Shown piece after piece: positions 33,080 to 40,420 of a stretch of 40,681 bases of DNA; position 1 is the first letter of the stretch, and every line of letters begins with the position of its first letter. The DNA comes from Candidatus Nitrosopumilus sp. GTDB lineage: Archaea; Thermoproteota; Nitrososphaeria; Nitrososphaerales; Nitrosopumilaceae. Under the pieces are notes generated by a model. It saw only the letters and a program-made list of their open reading frames with translations. It was not told the DNA's origin and did no database searches. Made by a program: the position numbers and the translations under genes. The stretch covers positions 1 to 40,681 of the forward strand of contig JAOTVS010000012.1 of NCBI GenBank assembly GCA_029863275.1, written 5' to 3'.

Positions 33080-33712
33080 ATGACTAGAACGACAAATCTA
33101 CTAATGATTAGTGGTTTTTCAGTGATGTTTGCACTCGTAAGTGCAAGTGCCGAAGCTGATGCAGCAATTTATGTAAAAATTCCAGGTATTGAAGGTGATG
33201 TTACAACTGAAGGGTATGATAATGGAGAATGGTTTGTTGCAGATTCTTTCTCATTTGGCGTTGAGCGAGAAATGAAAGAATCCGTAGGAAAAGGTGGAAC
33301 ACAAGACATCAACATTGGAATAGGTGAACTTCAAGATGTTTCCATTTCAAAGAGCATGGATTCTGCTAGTGCACAACTTGCCCAACTTGCAATAAATGGA
33401 AATTCATGCGGAACTGCTGAAATTGACTTTGTAGAAATTGAAGAAAGTTCAGGTGAAGCAGTACCGTATCTAAAATACAAATTAGATCGATGCTTTGTTA
33501 AAAGCTGGAGTATATCAGGGGATGCAGATGATAGGCCCACTGAAGAGGTAGCATTTTACTACAACAAGATTGCATTTGCATACACTCCTCAGGGTGAAGA
33601 AAAACCAAAACCAACTAACATAATGTCTTGGGACAATGTAAAGAATATTCCTTGGGATACAGTATTTGATCCCATAAGGGATTTGATATTCCCACAAGAA
33701 AAATCAAAATAA
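33080..33712 (+). CDS. Secreted Hcp-like (type VI secretion tube fold) protein
   Basis: The 210-residue product has a signal peptide (about 1-28, ending ASAEADA) and then a domain with the Hcp pattern: AIYVKIPGIEGDVTTEGYDN (29-48), ADSFSFGVER (54-63), LQDVSISKSMDSASAQL (84-100), YLKYKLDRCFVKSWSISGDA (130-149) and PTEEVAFYYNKIAFAYTPQ (153-171). These correspond to the beta strands of Hcp, the hexameric ring protein of type VI secretion tubes. There is no type VI apparatus in the window and export here would be through Sec. A tail of about 40 residues follows. In-frame remnants of a membrane anchor lie downstream. Probably a surface or extracellular ring-forming protein. Confidence 0.75.
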   Translation: MTRTTNLLMISGFSVMFALVSASAEADAAIYVKIPGIEGDVTTEGYDNGEWFVADSFSFGVEREMKESVGKGGTQDINIGIGELQDVSISKSMDSASAQLAQLAINGNSCGTAEIDFVEIEESSGEAVPYLKYKLDRCFVKSWSISGDADDRPTEEVAFYYNKIAFAYTPQGEEKPKPTNIMSWDNVKNIPWDTVFDPIRDLIFPQEKSK

Positions 33713-33733
33713 CTTTCATTGATTCCAACAAAT

Positions 33734-33749
33734 CTTTTTTTATTTTTTT
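33734..33749 (+). terminator. T-rich terminator candidate
   Basis: Two T-runs (ctttttttattttttt) occur about 22-37 nt after the Hcp-like gene's stop, before the anchor remnant. This fits an archaeal U-tract terminator. Confidence 0.45.
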
Positions 33750-33754
33750 AAAAA

Positions 33755-33808
33755 GACCATGTCGGTATTGGAGTATATATGGTAAAGTTTAGAGTAAATG
33801 GAAATTAA
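33755..33808 (+). other. Anchor remnant in frame downstream of the Hcp-like gene
   Basis: The frame reads DHVGIGVYMVKFRVNGN and stops at 33806-33808. It is in frame with the Hcp-like gene, separated from it by two stop codons (33710-33712 and 33749-33751). In between, the Hcp frame reads LSLIPT, recalling the IPTVAG lead-in of the intact anchor. This looks like a membrane anchor that the Hcp-like gene lost. Confidence 0.55.
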
Positions 33809-33842
33809 TTCATCTTTTGAAATTTTTAGATTTTAAATTACG

Positions 33843-33856
33843 TGTTTCAAACATGG
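33843..33856 (+). promoter_or_regulatory. Motif TGTYTCAAACATGG upstream of a secreted-protein gene
   Basis: This 14-bp sequence, tgtttcaaacatgg, is one base different from tgtctcaaacatgg at 31842-31855. Its first base is 74 bp upstream of the ATG at 33917, and that of the other copy is 76 bp upstream of the ATG at 31918. Both lie upstream of TATA-like boxes, so a shared activator or repressor site is possible. Confidence 0.45.
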
Positions 33857-33916
33857 TTTAGATAATGGTAGTAATGCTACTCTATTGTTATAAGTTTAAA
33901 AAAAACCCTAAATTTA

Positions 33917-34480
33917 ATGAATAAAACAACCAAAGTCCTTTCAATGGCAGTTGTAATGTTTGCACTTGTTGGGATGATTGGTGGAATTGGATCTCAAGTC
34001 TTTGCAGATCCAGCTCCCGACGGTACAAAAAAAGTATACCAATTCAACATGATTGCTAAACCAAACAGCTTTGAAGGAAATTGTGGAAACGGAGATAGAA
34101 TCTTCATCGATACAGATGATAGAAGTTCTAGACTACAAATTACTGAAAATGGTGAGTGGGATGTTCTGGATTGTAACGCCACAAGTGACCGAACAGCAAA
34201 GCTAGGTATTGACGGTGCAGGAGACTACATTCTTTATGCTATTGCTCACGGCAAACCAGGAACAGGAATTGACGTCTGTGCAGACTATATCTCCGAGTAT
34301 GATGGTGATGGTGATCTTTGTGAGGTCGGTACATTTAGCATTAAAAGAGATGGCGGAAAATCACAAATGAACCTAGTACCAAGTGAACTATTCGATATTT
34401 CCTTGGAAGATGTTATTTGGGATATTGATTCCACAGGTGCACCAAAAATCCAGTTTAGAGTTTATCAAGTCCTAAACTAG
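33917..34480 (+). CDS. Secreted protein with cysteine-rich calcium-loop-like domain
   Basis: The 187-residue product has a signal peptide (about 1-31, TTKVLSMAVVMFALVGMIGG, then IGSQVFA). The mature part has four cysteines (one each in GNCGNG, LDCNAT, DVCADY and LCEV), probably two disulfides, and an acidic loop EYDGDGDLCE with a calcium-binding look. The remaining strands (KKVYQFNMIAKPNSF, KIQFRVYQVLN) suggest a beta-sandwich. There is no membrane anchor. A TATA-like ttataagttta lies about 24-30 nt before the ATG, so the mRNA is likely leaderless. A T-rich tract and a dispersed-repeat copy follow. No family recognised. Confidence 0.75.
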   Translation: MNKTTKVLSMAVVMFALVGMIGGIGSQVFADPAPDGTKKVYQFNMIAKPNSFEGNCGNGDRIFIDTDDRSSRLQITENGEWDVLDCNATSDRTAKLGIDGAGDYILYAIAHGKPGTGIDVCADYISEYDGDGDLCEVGTFSIKRDGGKSQMNLVPSELFDISLEDVIWDIDSTGAPKIQFRVYQVLN

Positions 34481-34487
34481 GCCCTAT

Positions 34488-34503
34488 CTTTTTCTTTTTT
34501 TTT
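34488..34503 (+). terminator. T-rich terminator candidate
   Basis: A T-rich tract (ctttttcttttttttt) begins 8 bp after the stop codon of the secreted-protein gene, matching archaeal U-tract termination. Confidence 0.5.
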
Positions 34504-34579
34504 CACAAATTCCGTTTAACTTCTTTCCAACAAACAAACTCACGTTATGTCTTAGGTTATGGCGCAGTTTTCACGCCTG

Positions 34580-34629
34580 ATGAGGAGGGGTTCTCTTTTT
34601 ACTGACAGTCGATAAACTTGTTAGCACTT
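34580..34629 (+). repeat. Dispersed repeat, copy 2
   Basis: This is the second copy of the sequence at 13871-13920, on the same strand and 100 bp downstream of a secreted-protein gene. In the best 37 bp only three positions differ. It sits in a 260-bp gap that otherwise shows no gene. Confidence 0.65.
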
Positions 34630-34740
34630 TACGAAGAAATTCAACCTAGGACCAAGTTATACTCAACAGTCACTCTAACAGAAATAAAGAGTTAAGATTT
34701 AAGTCAACTTTAACTGTATAAAATTAGGAATGAAGAAAAT

Positions 34741-35226
34741 ATGGTAAAAGATTCAAAAAAGAAAGAAGAAAAACCAAAAGAATCTCAATTTAAAAAATTT
34801 CTAATAAAGCGTGCCCCATTTTATTTAGCAGCAATAGCAATTTTGATTATTTTTATTGTTCCTGGATTAACAAAAGGTGATTTACAAAGTAGCTATCGAG
34901 AAACTTTAACTGAAGAAGAAATTCTAGTTGTAGATTCTTTAATGTCATATAATGGTCCTGATAAGGAAGGTTATAGTATCAAAGATGCAATATCAAATGA
35001 GATAAGTGAAGAATATCCCAATGAGGAAATTTATGAAAATAAAAAAACTAAGGTAATTACTAATGTTTCTAGTTTAGGGGAGAAAATCTATCAAGTTGTT
35101 TTTAATTTTGAATCACACAAGAAAGATTTTCATTATAATTGGAATATTGATATGAAAACAGGAGATGTTAAAGGAAATGATGAAGAGTCACAATACATTG
35201 TTGATTTAATAGATTTTTATGATTAA
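34741..35226 (+). CDS. Single-pass membrane protein with PepSY-like external domain
   Basis: The 161-residue protein has a very basic, lysine-rich N-terminus (residues 1-28), one membrane helix (about 29-46, FYLAAIAILIIFIVPGL) and an acidic outer domain. The outer domain contains a pattern like PepSY proteins: YSIKDAISNEISEEYPN, strand-forming TKVITNVSSLGEKIYQVVFNF and HYNWNIDMKTGDVKGND. PepSY domains are linked to peptidase inhibition or regulation. The similarity is only suggestive. It is a single gene, convergent with the M24 peptidase 18 bp away. Its context is a possible peptidase partner, which is inference. Confidence 0.65.
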   Translation: MVKDSKKKEEKPKESQFKKFLIKRAPFYLAAIAILIIFIVPGLTKGDLQSSYRETLTEEEILVVDSLMSYNGPDKEGYSIKDAISNEISEEYPNEEIYENKKTKVITNVSSLGEKIYQVVFNFESHKKDFHYNWNIDMKTGDVKGNDEESQYIVDLIDFYD

Positions 35227-35244
35227 TTTTCCTAAAAACTAGCC

Positions 35245-36324
35245 TTAAATTGTGACTAGATCTTTTGTAAATTTATGCATAACAATTGGTTTTTGTTTTA
35301 CGATTAAAGAGTCTTCAATTCTTATTCCAAACTTATTTGGAATGTAAATTCCAGGCTCTACTGTAATTGCCATGTTTTCTTTGAGCTGAGTATTACTTCG
35401 ATAAGAAATATTTGGTAGTTCATGAACCTCTAGTCCAATACCATGTCCAGTTGAATGTATAAAATATTTACCGTATTTTTTATCTTCAATGTATTTTCGA
35501 CATGCAAGATCAATGTCTTTAGTATTTACAGTAGGTTTTACAGCTTTTAATCCAAGCCTTTGTGATTCTTTAACAATTTCATAAGCTTCTGCTGCATCGT
35601 GGGAAATTTTTCCTATTGCAAATGTCCTAGTCGAGTCAGAAACATATCCTTTGTATCGTAATGTTAAATCCACAACAACAAGATCTCCTCTTCTAAATTT
35701 TCTCTGAGTAACCTGGGCGTGTGGTAAAGCCCCGTTTGGTCCCCCTGCAATAATAAGGGGATTAAGAGTAGATTTGTAACCAGTATCAAACATTTGTTGT
35801 TCCATGGCATATCCCATCAAGATTGATTGGAGTTCAGATTCTTTTTGACCAATTTTCATCTTTTTTGAACAAATATCAAACATGTTATCGATTATTTTTG
35901 AGCCTTTTTTGAGAATTTTTATCTCATTTTCATCTTTTATTATTCGAGAATTATAAAATGGTTCAGTAGATGATTTGATTTTTGGAATCGATTTTTTCAG
36001 TGATGTCATTATGGAAAAATCATTACAGTCAGTACATACTTTGTTTTTTTTTATTTTTTTAATTAAGGATGAAATTAATCCAACTCCCCTTTCTCCTGTA
36101 AGGACATTGCAATTCTTGGATTCTTCTTGAGCCCGTCCAACCTCAAGTTCTGGAGCAATAATTGTAGTATTTCCCCCTTTTTCTAATACTCCAATTGCTT
36201 CTCCCCAAAATCCAGTCATGTAGAACAGATTTTCAGGCTCAAATGCGACTAGGGTATCGCATCCGATCTTATTGGCAAATTTTAGTAGATTTCTTCTGCG
36301 TTCCTTCATTAAAAAATAACTCAC
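35245..36324 (-). CDS. pepQ: Xaa-Pro aminopeptidase/dipeptidase, M24 family
   Basis: The enzyme removes residues next to proline from short peptides. At 359 residues, the N-terminal creatinase-like domain covers about 1-125. The C-terminal pita-bread domain has the metal ligands of the M24 family: D and D in VVDLTLRYKGYVSDSTRTF (about 217-235), H in HSTGHGIGLEVHE (about 290-302), E in TVEPGIY (about 321-327) and E in GIRIEDSL (about 333-340). This is the normal ligand set. It starts with ATG at 36324, divergent from the PP-loop gene. The gene symbol is by family, since aminopeptidase and dipeptidase forms are not separable here. Confidence 0.93.
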   Translation of the reverse strand: MSYFLMKERRRNLLKFANKIGCDTLVAFEPENLFYMTGFWGEAIGVLEKGGNTTIIAPELEVGRAQEESKNCNVLTGERGVGLISSLIKKIKKNKVCTDCNDFSIMTSLKKSIPKIKSSTEPFYNSRIIKDENEIKILKKGSKIIDNMFDICSKKMKIGQKESELQSILMGYAMEQQMFDTGYKSTLNPLIIAGGPNGALPHAQVTQRKFRRGDLVVVDLTLRYKGYVSDSTRTFAIGKISHDAAEAYEIVKESQRLGLKAVKPTVNTKDIDLACRKYIEDKKYGKYFIHSTGHGIGLEVHELPNISYRSNTQLKENMAITVEPGIYIPNKFGIRIEDSLIVKQKPIVMHKFTKDLVTI

Positions 36325-36382
36325 TTTTCTTAATTTATGTATGATGCAAAGTTTGTATATACGAATTTGAGGTTTGATAACT

Positions 36383-37387
36383 ATGACAGAGAAGAAGAAA
36401 GTAGTTGCTTTGCTTTCCGGTGGACTTGATAGTCAGCTTGCTGTCAGAATGATGCAAGAACAAGGTTTTGATGTTTCTGCTGTTGCGATAAAAACACCCT
36501 TTTGTGATTTTGATTGTGGACGAGGGTGTGGTTTTGAGATTAGAGAACGTGCAGATGATCTAAATGTAAATCTAAAAACAGTTTATCTTGGAGATGAATA
36601 TATTGAAATGCTAAAGCATCCTAAATATGGGAGAGGGGCAGGTTTCAATCCTTGTGTTGATTGCAGATCTATGATGTTCAAAGCTGCAGAAAAACATATG
36701 AAAGAAATTGGGGCAGAATTTATTATTTCAGGAGAAGTTTTAGGTCAAAGACCTATGAGTCAACATGCTCCAGCATTAAGAACCATTGAAAAAGAGACTG
36801 GACTCTTAGGGAAGATTGTAAGACCATTATCTGCAGCATTACTTCCCCCAACAGATCCTGAAAAAGATGGTTTAATCAAACGAGAAAATCTTGGAATGAT
36901 TAAGGGTAGAACTAGACGAGCACAATTAGAGATGGCAAAAAAATATGGCATTGAAAACCCACCTAATGCAGGTGGAGGTTGTTTACTAACTGATCCGGCC
37001 TTTGGATTACGTGCAAAGGATTTGTTTAGTCATACTAAAACACCGACAATAAATGATGTTGACTTGTTAAAAATAGGAAGACAATTCAGATTAGATGAGC
37101 AAACAAAACTTGTTGTCGGAAGAAACAAAGATGAAAATGAAATGATAAAGGCCATTGCATTGCCGAATGATATTTTGTTAGAATCACGAGATCATATGGG
37201 TCCTGTTTCGATTTTACGTGGAAAAAATGCCGAGAAATTTATTGAATTGGGATCTTCAGTTACTTTGAGATATTCAGATGCTCCAAGAGAAGAGAAAAGC
37301 TATGTGTCAATTAGTAAAGACCAAGAAAAAAATGAGGTAATCTCAGAATGTGCAAAAGAAGAATCTTACATTAAATATAGAATCTAG
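36383..37387 (+). CDS. PP-loop ATPase, MnmA/ThiI-like tRNA thiolation enzyme
   Basis: PP-loop enzymes of this type activate RNA uridines with ATP for thiolation. The pyrophosphatase loop is LLSGGLDSQLA near residue 10, and a cysteine-rich part follows (CDFDCGRGC, then FNPCVDCRSMMF, with C-x2-C) that could hold zinc or an Fe-S cluster. The conserved ISGEVLGQRPMSQ segment follows, as in 2-thiouridylase-like proteins, and the last 80 residues resemble the NFACT-R-like extension seen in archaeal versions. The open frame begins with TTG at 36374, but ATG at 36383 is preferred, since a TATA-like tttgtatata at 36352-36361 lies 22-31 nt upstream. Exact substrate unknown. Confidence 0.85.
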   Translation: MTEKKKVVALLSGGLDSQLAVRMMQEQGFDVSAVAIKTPFCDFDCGRGCGFEIRERADDLNVNLKTVYLGDEYIEMLKHPKYGRGAGFNPCVDCRSMMFKAAEKHMKEIGAEFIISGEVLGQRPMSQHAPALRTIEKETGLLGKIVRPLSAALLPPTDPEKDGLIKRENLGMIKGRTRRAQLEMAKKYGIENPPNAGGGCLLTDPAFGLRAKDLFSHTKTPTINDVDLLKIGRQFRLDEQTKLVVGRNKDENEMIKAIALPNDILLESRDHMGPVSILRGKNAEKFIELGSSVTLRYSDAPREEKSYVSISKDQEKNEVISECAKEESYIKYRI

Positions 37388-37460
37388 GCGTGAAATTTTA
37401 GCACTGTTCATTAAAACTAAAGAAGAGTTTTTGAAGGAGTAGATCGCATTTTCTTCAAGG

Positions 37461-37739
37461 ATGCAAAAACAAGAAAACCCCACTTATTTGAAGGCAATTA
37501 CTATACGTGATGCTAGTGATGTTCATTCTATCAAGGAAGACATCAAAAAGGGGATGATTTTGATTTTAAGGGTTACTCCATTGGCTCAAAAAGATGTAGA
37601 ACAACTAAGAAAGGTGGTAGAGGATTTGTATTCAATAGCAAAGACTGCCGATGCAGACATTGCAAGGTTAGGAGAGGAGAGAATAATTGTAGCTCCATCT
37701 AGCATTAAAATTTGGAAGCCTGAATACGATCTAAAATAA
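37461..37739 (+). CDS. sepF: SepF-like cell division protein, lacking the N-terminal membrane helix
   Basis: SepF links FtsZ to the membrane in archaea and many bacteria. The 92-residue protein is a nearly pure SepF core: KAITIRDASDVHSIKEDIKKGMILILRVTPLA (about 10-41), then a long helix (KDVEQLRKVVEDLYSIAKTA) and the closing ADIARLGEERIIVAPSSIKIW (about 64-84). The amphipathic N-terminal membrane helix expected of SepF is absent. The ATG is preceded in frame by a TAG at 37440-37442, so there is no longer start. Its stop and the end of aCPSF1 overlap by 9 bp on opposite strands. A different role or a separate anchor protein is possible. Confidence 0.85.
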   Translation: MQKQENPTYLKAITIRDASDVHSIKEDIKKGMILILRVTPLAQKDVEQLRKVVEDLYSIAKTADADIARLGEERIIVAPSSIKIWKPEYDLK

Positions 37740-39668
37740 TTTTATTGCTTCTTGAATTTGAGGATAATGAGCAGGTACTCTATACATTCTCCTTATATTC
37801 ATTGCAAGATTTTCAGACTTTTTTCTTTCTCCATGGTTTACAAGTACTCTACGAAGTTTTGGTCTTAATCTTTGGACAAATGACATTAATTGATTATAAT
37901 CACTGTGACCACTAAAACCATCTAATTTTTCAACACCACAATTTATGGTTACAACTTCAACTTTGCCTTCTTTGCCAAGCATTGAAACTTGTTTTGATCC
38001 ATCCAAAACTCTTCGTCCTAATGTTCCATTTACTTGATAAGAGACAAACAAAACCTTATTCTTTTTGTCAGGGGCAATATTTTTGAAATATTCCAAAACA
38101 GGACCACCCTCTAACATTCCAGAGGTTGCAAGAATTATGCATGGAGAATCGTCTCTAAGTGGTTCTTCTCTTGCATCAGCATGTTCAATATTTGTAAAAT
38201 ACTCTGAATCAAATGGATTATCATCTGTCTCTAAGATTTTTTGTTTTAATTCTCTTGCTAAATATTCAGGGTATGATTCATGTATTGCAGAAGCTTCTGA
38301 AATCATTCCTTCTGTAAAAACAGGTGCTTCAACCATTTCTCCAGATTTCATATAATGATCGATTACCATCATTATTTCTTGTGCACGGCCCACAGCAGGA
38401 ATTGGAATGAGAATTTTTCCTCCATCTGCAAGGGTATTATTTACTGCATTAATGAATGAGGATTCAACTTCTTGTCTAGTTGGTTGAATGTCTTCTTTAA
38501 GTCCATAGGTGCTTTCAATTAACAAAGTTTCAACTCTAGGGAAATTCCAGCTAGCAGCTTCAAACAATATACTTTTTCCAAATTTTATATCTCCAGAATA
38601 AACAAAGTTATGATCACCATTTCCAATGTGAAAATGGCATAACGCAGAACCTAGAATATGCCCGGCATTTGCAAGTACTAGTTTTATGTCAGGGGAAATA
38701 TCAGTTACCGTTCCATAAGGCAGAGTTATGGTTTGTTTCATAATTTGTTTTACATCTCGTTCAGAATAAATTGGAACTCGGCCTTGAGCTGCTGCAACTT
38801 TGATAGCATCTAGTTGAATTAGATTCATCATAGGAAGTGTAGGTTCAGTGCAATAAATGGGACCTTTATAGCCATATTTGCATAGCGTGGGAAGGAAACC
38901 AGTATGGTCTAAATGGGCATGCCCTATTACCACTGCATCAAGTTCATCCAAGGTGATATTGAGTGAATCTAGTCTTGGATAGGCATCCATTGGAGATCTA
39001 GCGCCTGGATTAATTCCACAGTCAATTAAGATTTTACTTTCGGGAGTTGATAAAAGCATAGAAGACCTACCTACTTGACCAAATCCTCCAAGAGTAAATA
39101 GAGAAACTTCTGACCTTTGAGATAACCTGGGTCTGAAAATTTCATCTCCAATTTCTTTTAGTTGTCTATTCCTATCTGCTGAGGATTGTTTGAGAGTTGC
39201 ATTGATTGTCTGAATGGTGCGAGAGGGAATAGTCGTAGCTTTTCTAATACGTATTTTCCAGCCTGTTTTTTCAGTTACATCTGCATGATTGAATTCTTTT
39301 GCATTTCTTTGAAGTAACCATGGCCTTTTAGCTTCAATTGAAACCTCACCAGATGCAGTATCAAAAAGGGTCCCTTGAAGTTTTGCGTCTTCTGGAACAC
39401 ATTCATTAATTATCCGCCTAGCTTCGGCTTCGGATTTTCTGATTGACTCATCAGTTCTAATTACAATACGTTTTTTGATTATATTTACAAGATTTGAAAT
39501 TGTTTCATTATGTTCCAAAAGATAACGAGGTGAATTTGTATAAAGAGCAATCCTAGGTCCCTCATATTCTATTTTTGTGAGACTAGCTTCTTTGGGAATA
39601 CTTTGCAGTATGGTTGCCATTATATTTTGGCTTTCTGGTATTTCTTTTTCTTGTAGTTTCCTTTGCAT
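37731..39668 (-). CDS. aCPSF1: KH-domain beta-CASP ribonuclease
   Basis: aCPSF1 is the archaeal homologue of CPSF73; in other archaea it cleaves RNA at U-rich sites and terminates transcription. The 645 residues are arranged as KH-type domains (about 1-150), the metallo-beta-lactamase core with HAHLDHTG at 250-257, then the beta-CASP region (SRLH-like features, IPAVGRAQEIMMVIDHYM) and the closing motif VNHGERKKSE. The family's usual length is about 640. It starts with ATG at 39668. It overlaps the convergent sepF gene by 9 bp. The T-rich tracts after several genes in this window are likely targets. Confidence 0.97.
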   Translation of the reverse strand: MQRKLQEKEIPESQNIMATILQSIPKEASLTKIEYEGPRIALYTNSPRYLLEHNETISNLVNIIKKRIVIRTDESIRKSEAEARRIINECVPEDAKLQGTLFDTASGEVSIEAKRPWLLQRNAKEFNHADVTEKTGWKIRIRKATTIPSRTIQTINATLKQSSADRNRQLKEIGDEIFRPRLSQRSEVSLFTLGGFGQVGRSSMLLSTPESKILIDCGINPGARSPMDAYPRLDSLNITLDELDAVVIGHAHLDHTGFLPTLCKYGYKGPIYCTEPTLPMMNLIQLDAIKVAAAQGRVPIYSERDVKQIMKQTITLPYGTVTDISPDIKLVLANAGHILGSALCHFHIGNGDHNFVYSGDIKFGKSILFEAASWNFPRVETLLIESTYGLKEDIQPTRQEVESSFINAVNNTLADGGKILIPIPAVGRAQEIMMVIDHYMKSGEMVEAPVFTEGMISEASAIHESYPEYLARELKQKILETDDNPFDSEYFTNIEHADAREEPLRDDSPCIILATSGMLEGGPVLEYFKNIAPDKKNKVLFVSYQVNGTLGRRVLDGSKQVSMLGKEGKVEVVTINCGVEKLDGFSGHSDYNQLMSFVQRLRPKLRRVLVNHGERKKSENLAMNIRRMYRVPAHYPQIQEAIKLF

Positions 39669-39711
39669 TAAATCACTATAGTATGACGGGAATAGTTAGT
39701 TTGTTAAATTT

Positions 39712-40377
39712 CTAAAGTTCAATGACTGCTTTCTTTTGTTCATCTGTCAAAAGACGGAATCCATCTTTATCCATAACTGCAATATTGATTCCATCACCTG
39801 TGCCAATATTTCTTACAATGGCAGCCTTTACTGCTCTCAAAGCAACTTTTTTTGCTTCTTCAACAGACATATCTGCTCTATATTCTTCTTCAAGTAAACC
39901 ATATGCAACTGGAGAACCACTTCCAGTGGTAACATAGATTTTTTCTTCAACTGAACCAAACATGTCAACATTAAACAATGCTGGACCATTTGCATCGAAT
40001 CCTCCAATTAAGATGTCAGCCATAAATGGATAACCACGATTTTGATGAAATATGAGTGAACAGAGTCTACTAAGAGAGTGAATTGAGATGGGTCCATGTT
40101 TTTCTACTCTATGGAGATTTGAATGATAACGTAAAATGTCAACTATATTTTGAGCATCAGCCACGCCTCCTGCCAAAGTCAAGCCTGCATGCTCATCAAT
40201 TTTTTGTATTTTCATCGTGTTATTATTTGCTATAAAATAACCGGCACTGGCTCTCATATCGGCACACAACACAACGCCATCTTTGGCCTTGATACCTACT
40301 GTGGTTGTTCCGTGCAGAATTTTTTCTTGGACATTATTTGACAAAAGATACACCTTTAGAGATAATGTAGGTGTCAT
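39712..40377 (-). CDS. psmB: Proteasome beta subunit
   Basis: This is the catalytic subunit of the 20S proteasome, which degrades proteins with an N-terminal threonine. The motif HG-TTTVG puts the nucleophile at T24; counting from it, D17 (CADMRAS) and K33 (NNTMKI) of the active site are present. The ATG frame gives a 23-residue propeptide. A GTG at 40353 (residue 9) would give a 15-residue propeptide and fits better with the TATA-like box at 40384-40393, whose expected transcript start lies between the two. The divergent egsA gene shares the region. Confidence 0.95.
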   Translation of the reverse strand: MTPTLSLKVYLLSNNVQEKILHGTTTVGIKAKDGVVLCADMRASAGYFIANNNTMKIQKIDEHAGLTLAGGVADAQNIVDILRYHSNLHRVEKHGPISIHSLSRLCSLIFHQNRGYPFMADILIGGFDANGPALFNVDMFGSVEEKIYVTTGSGSPVAYGLLEEEYRADMSVEEAKKVALRAVKAAIVRNIGTGDGINIAVMDKDGFRLLTDEQKKAVIEL

Positions 40378-40383
40378 TCACCC

Positions 40384-40393
40384 TTTTAAATAA
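40384..40393. promoter_or_regulatory. Shared bidirectional TATA-like box between psmB and egsA
   Basis: The sequence ttttaaataa reads as a TATA box on both strands. In the rightward direction it would start transcription near 40414, just before the egsA GTG at 40421; in the leftward direction near 40363, just before a GTG at 40353 within the psmB frame. Confidence 0.45.
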
Positions 40394-40420
40394 CCTTCTG
40401 ATTTCTTCAAATGACAAGCA

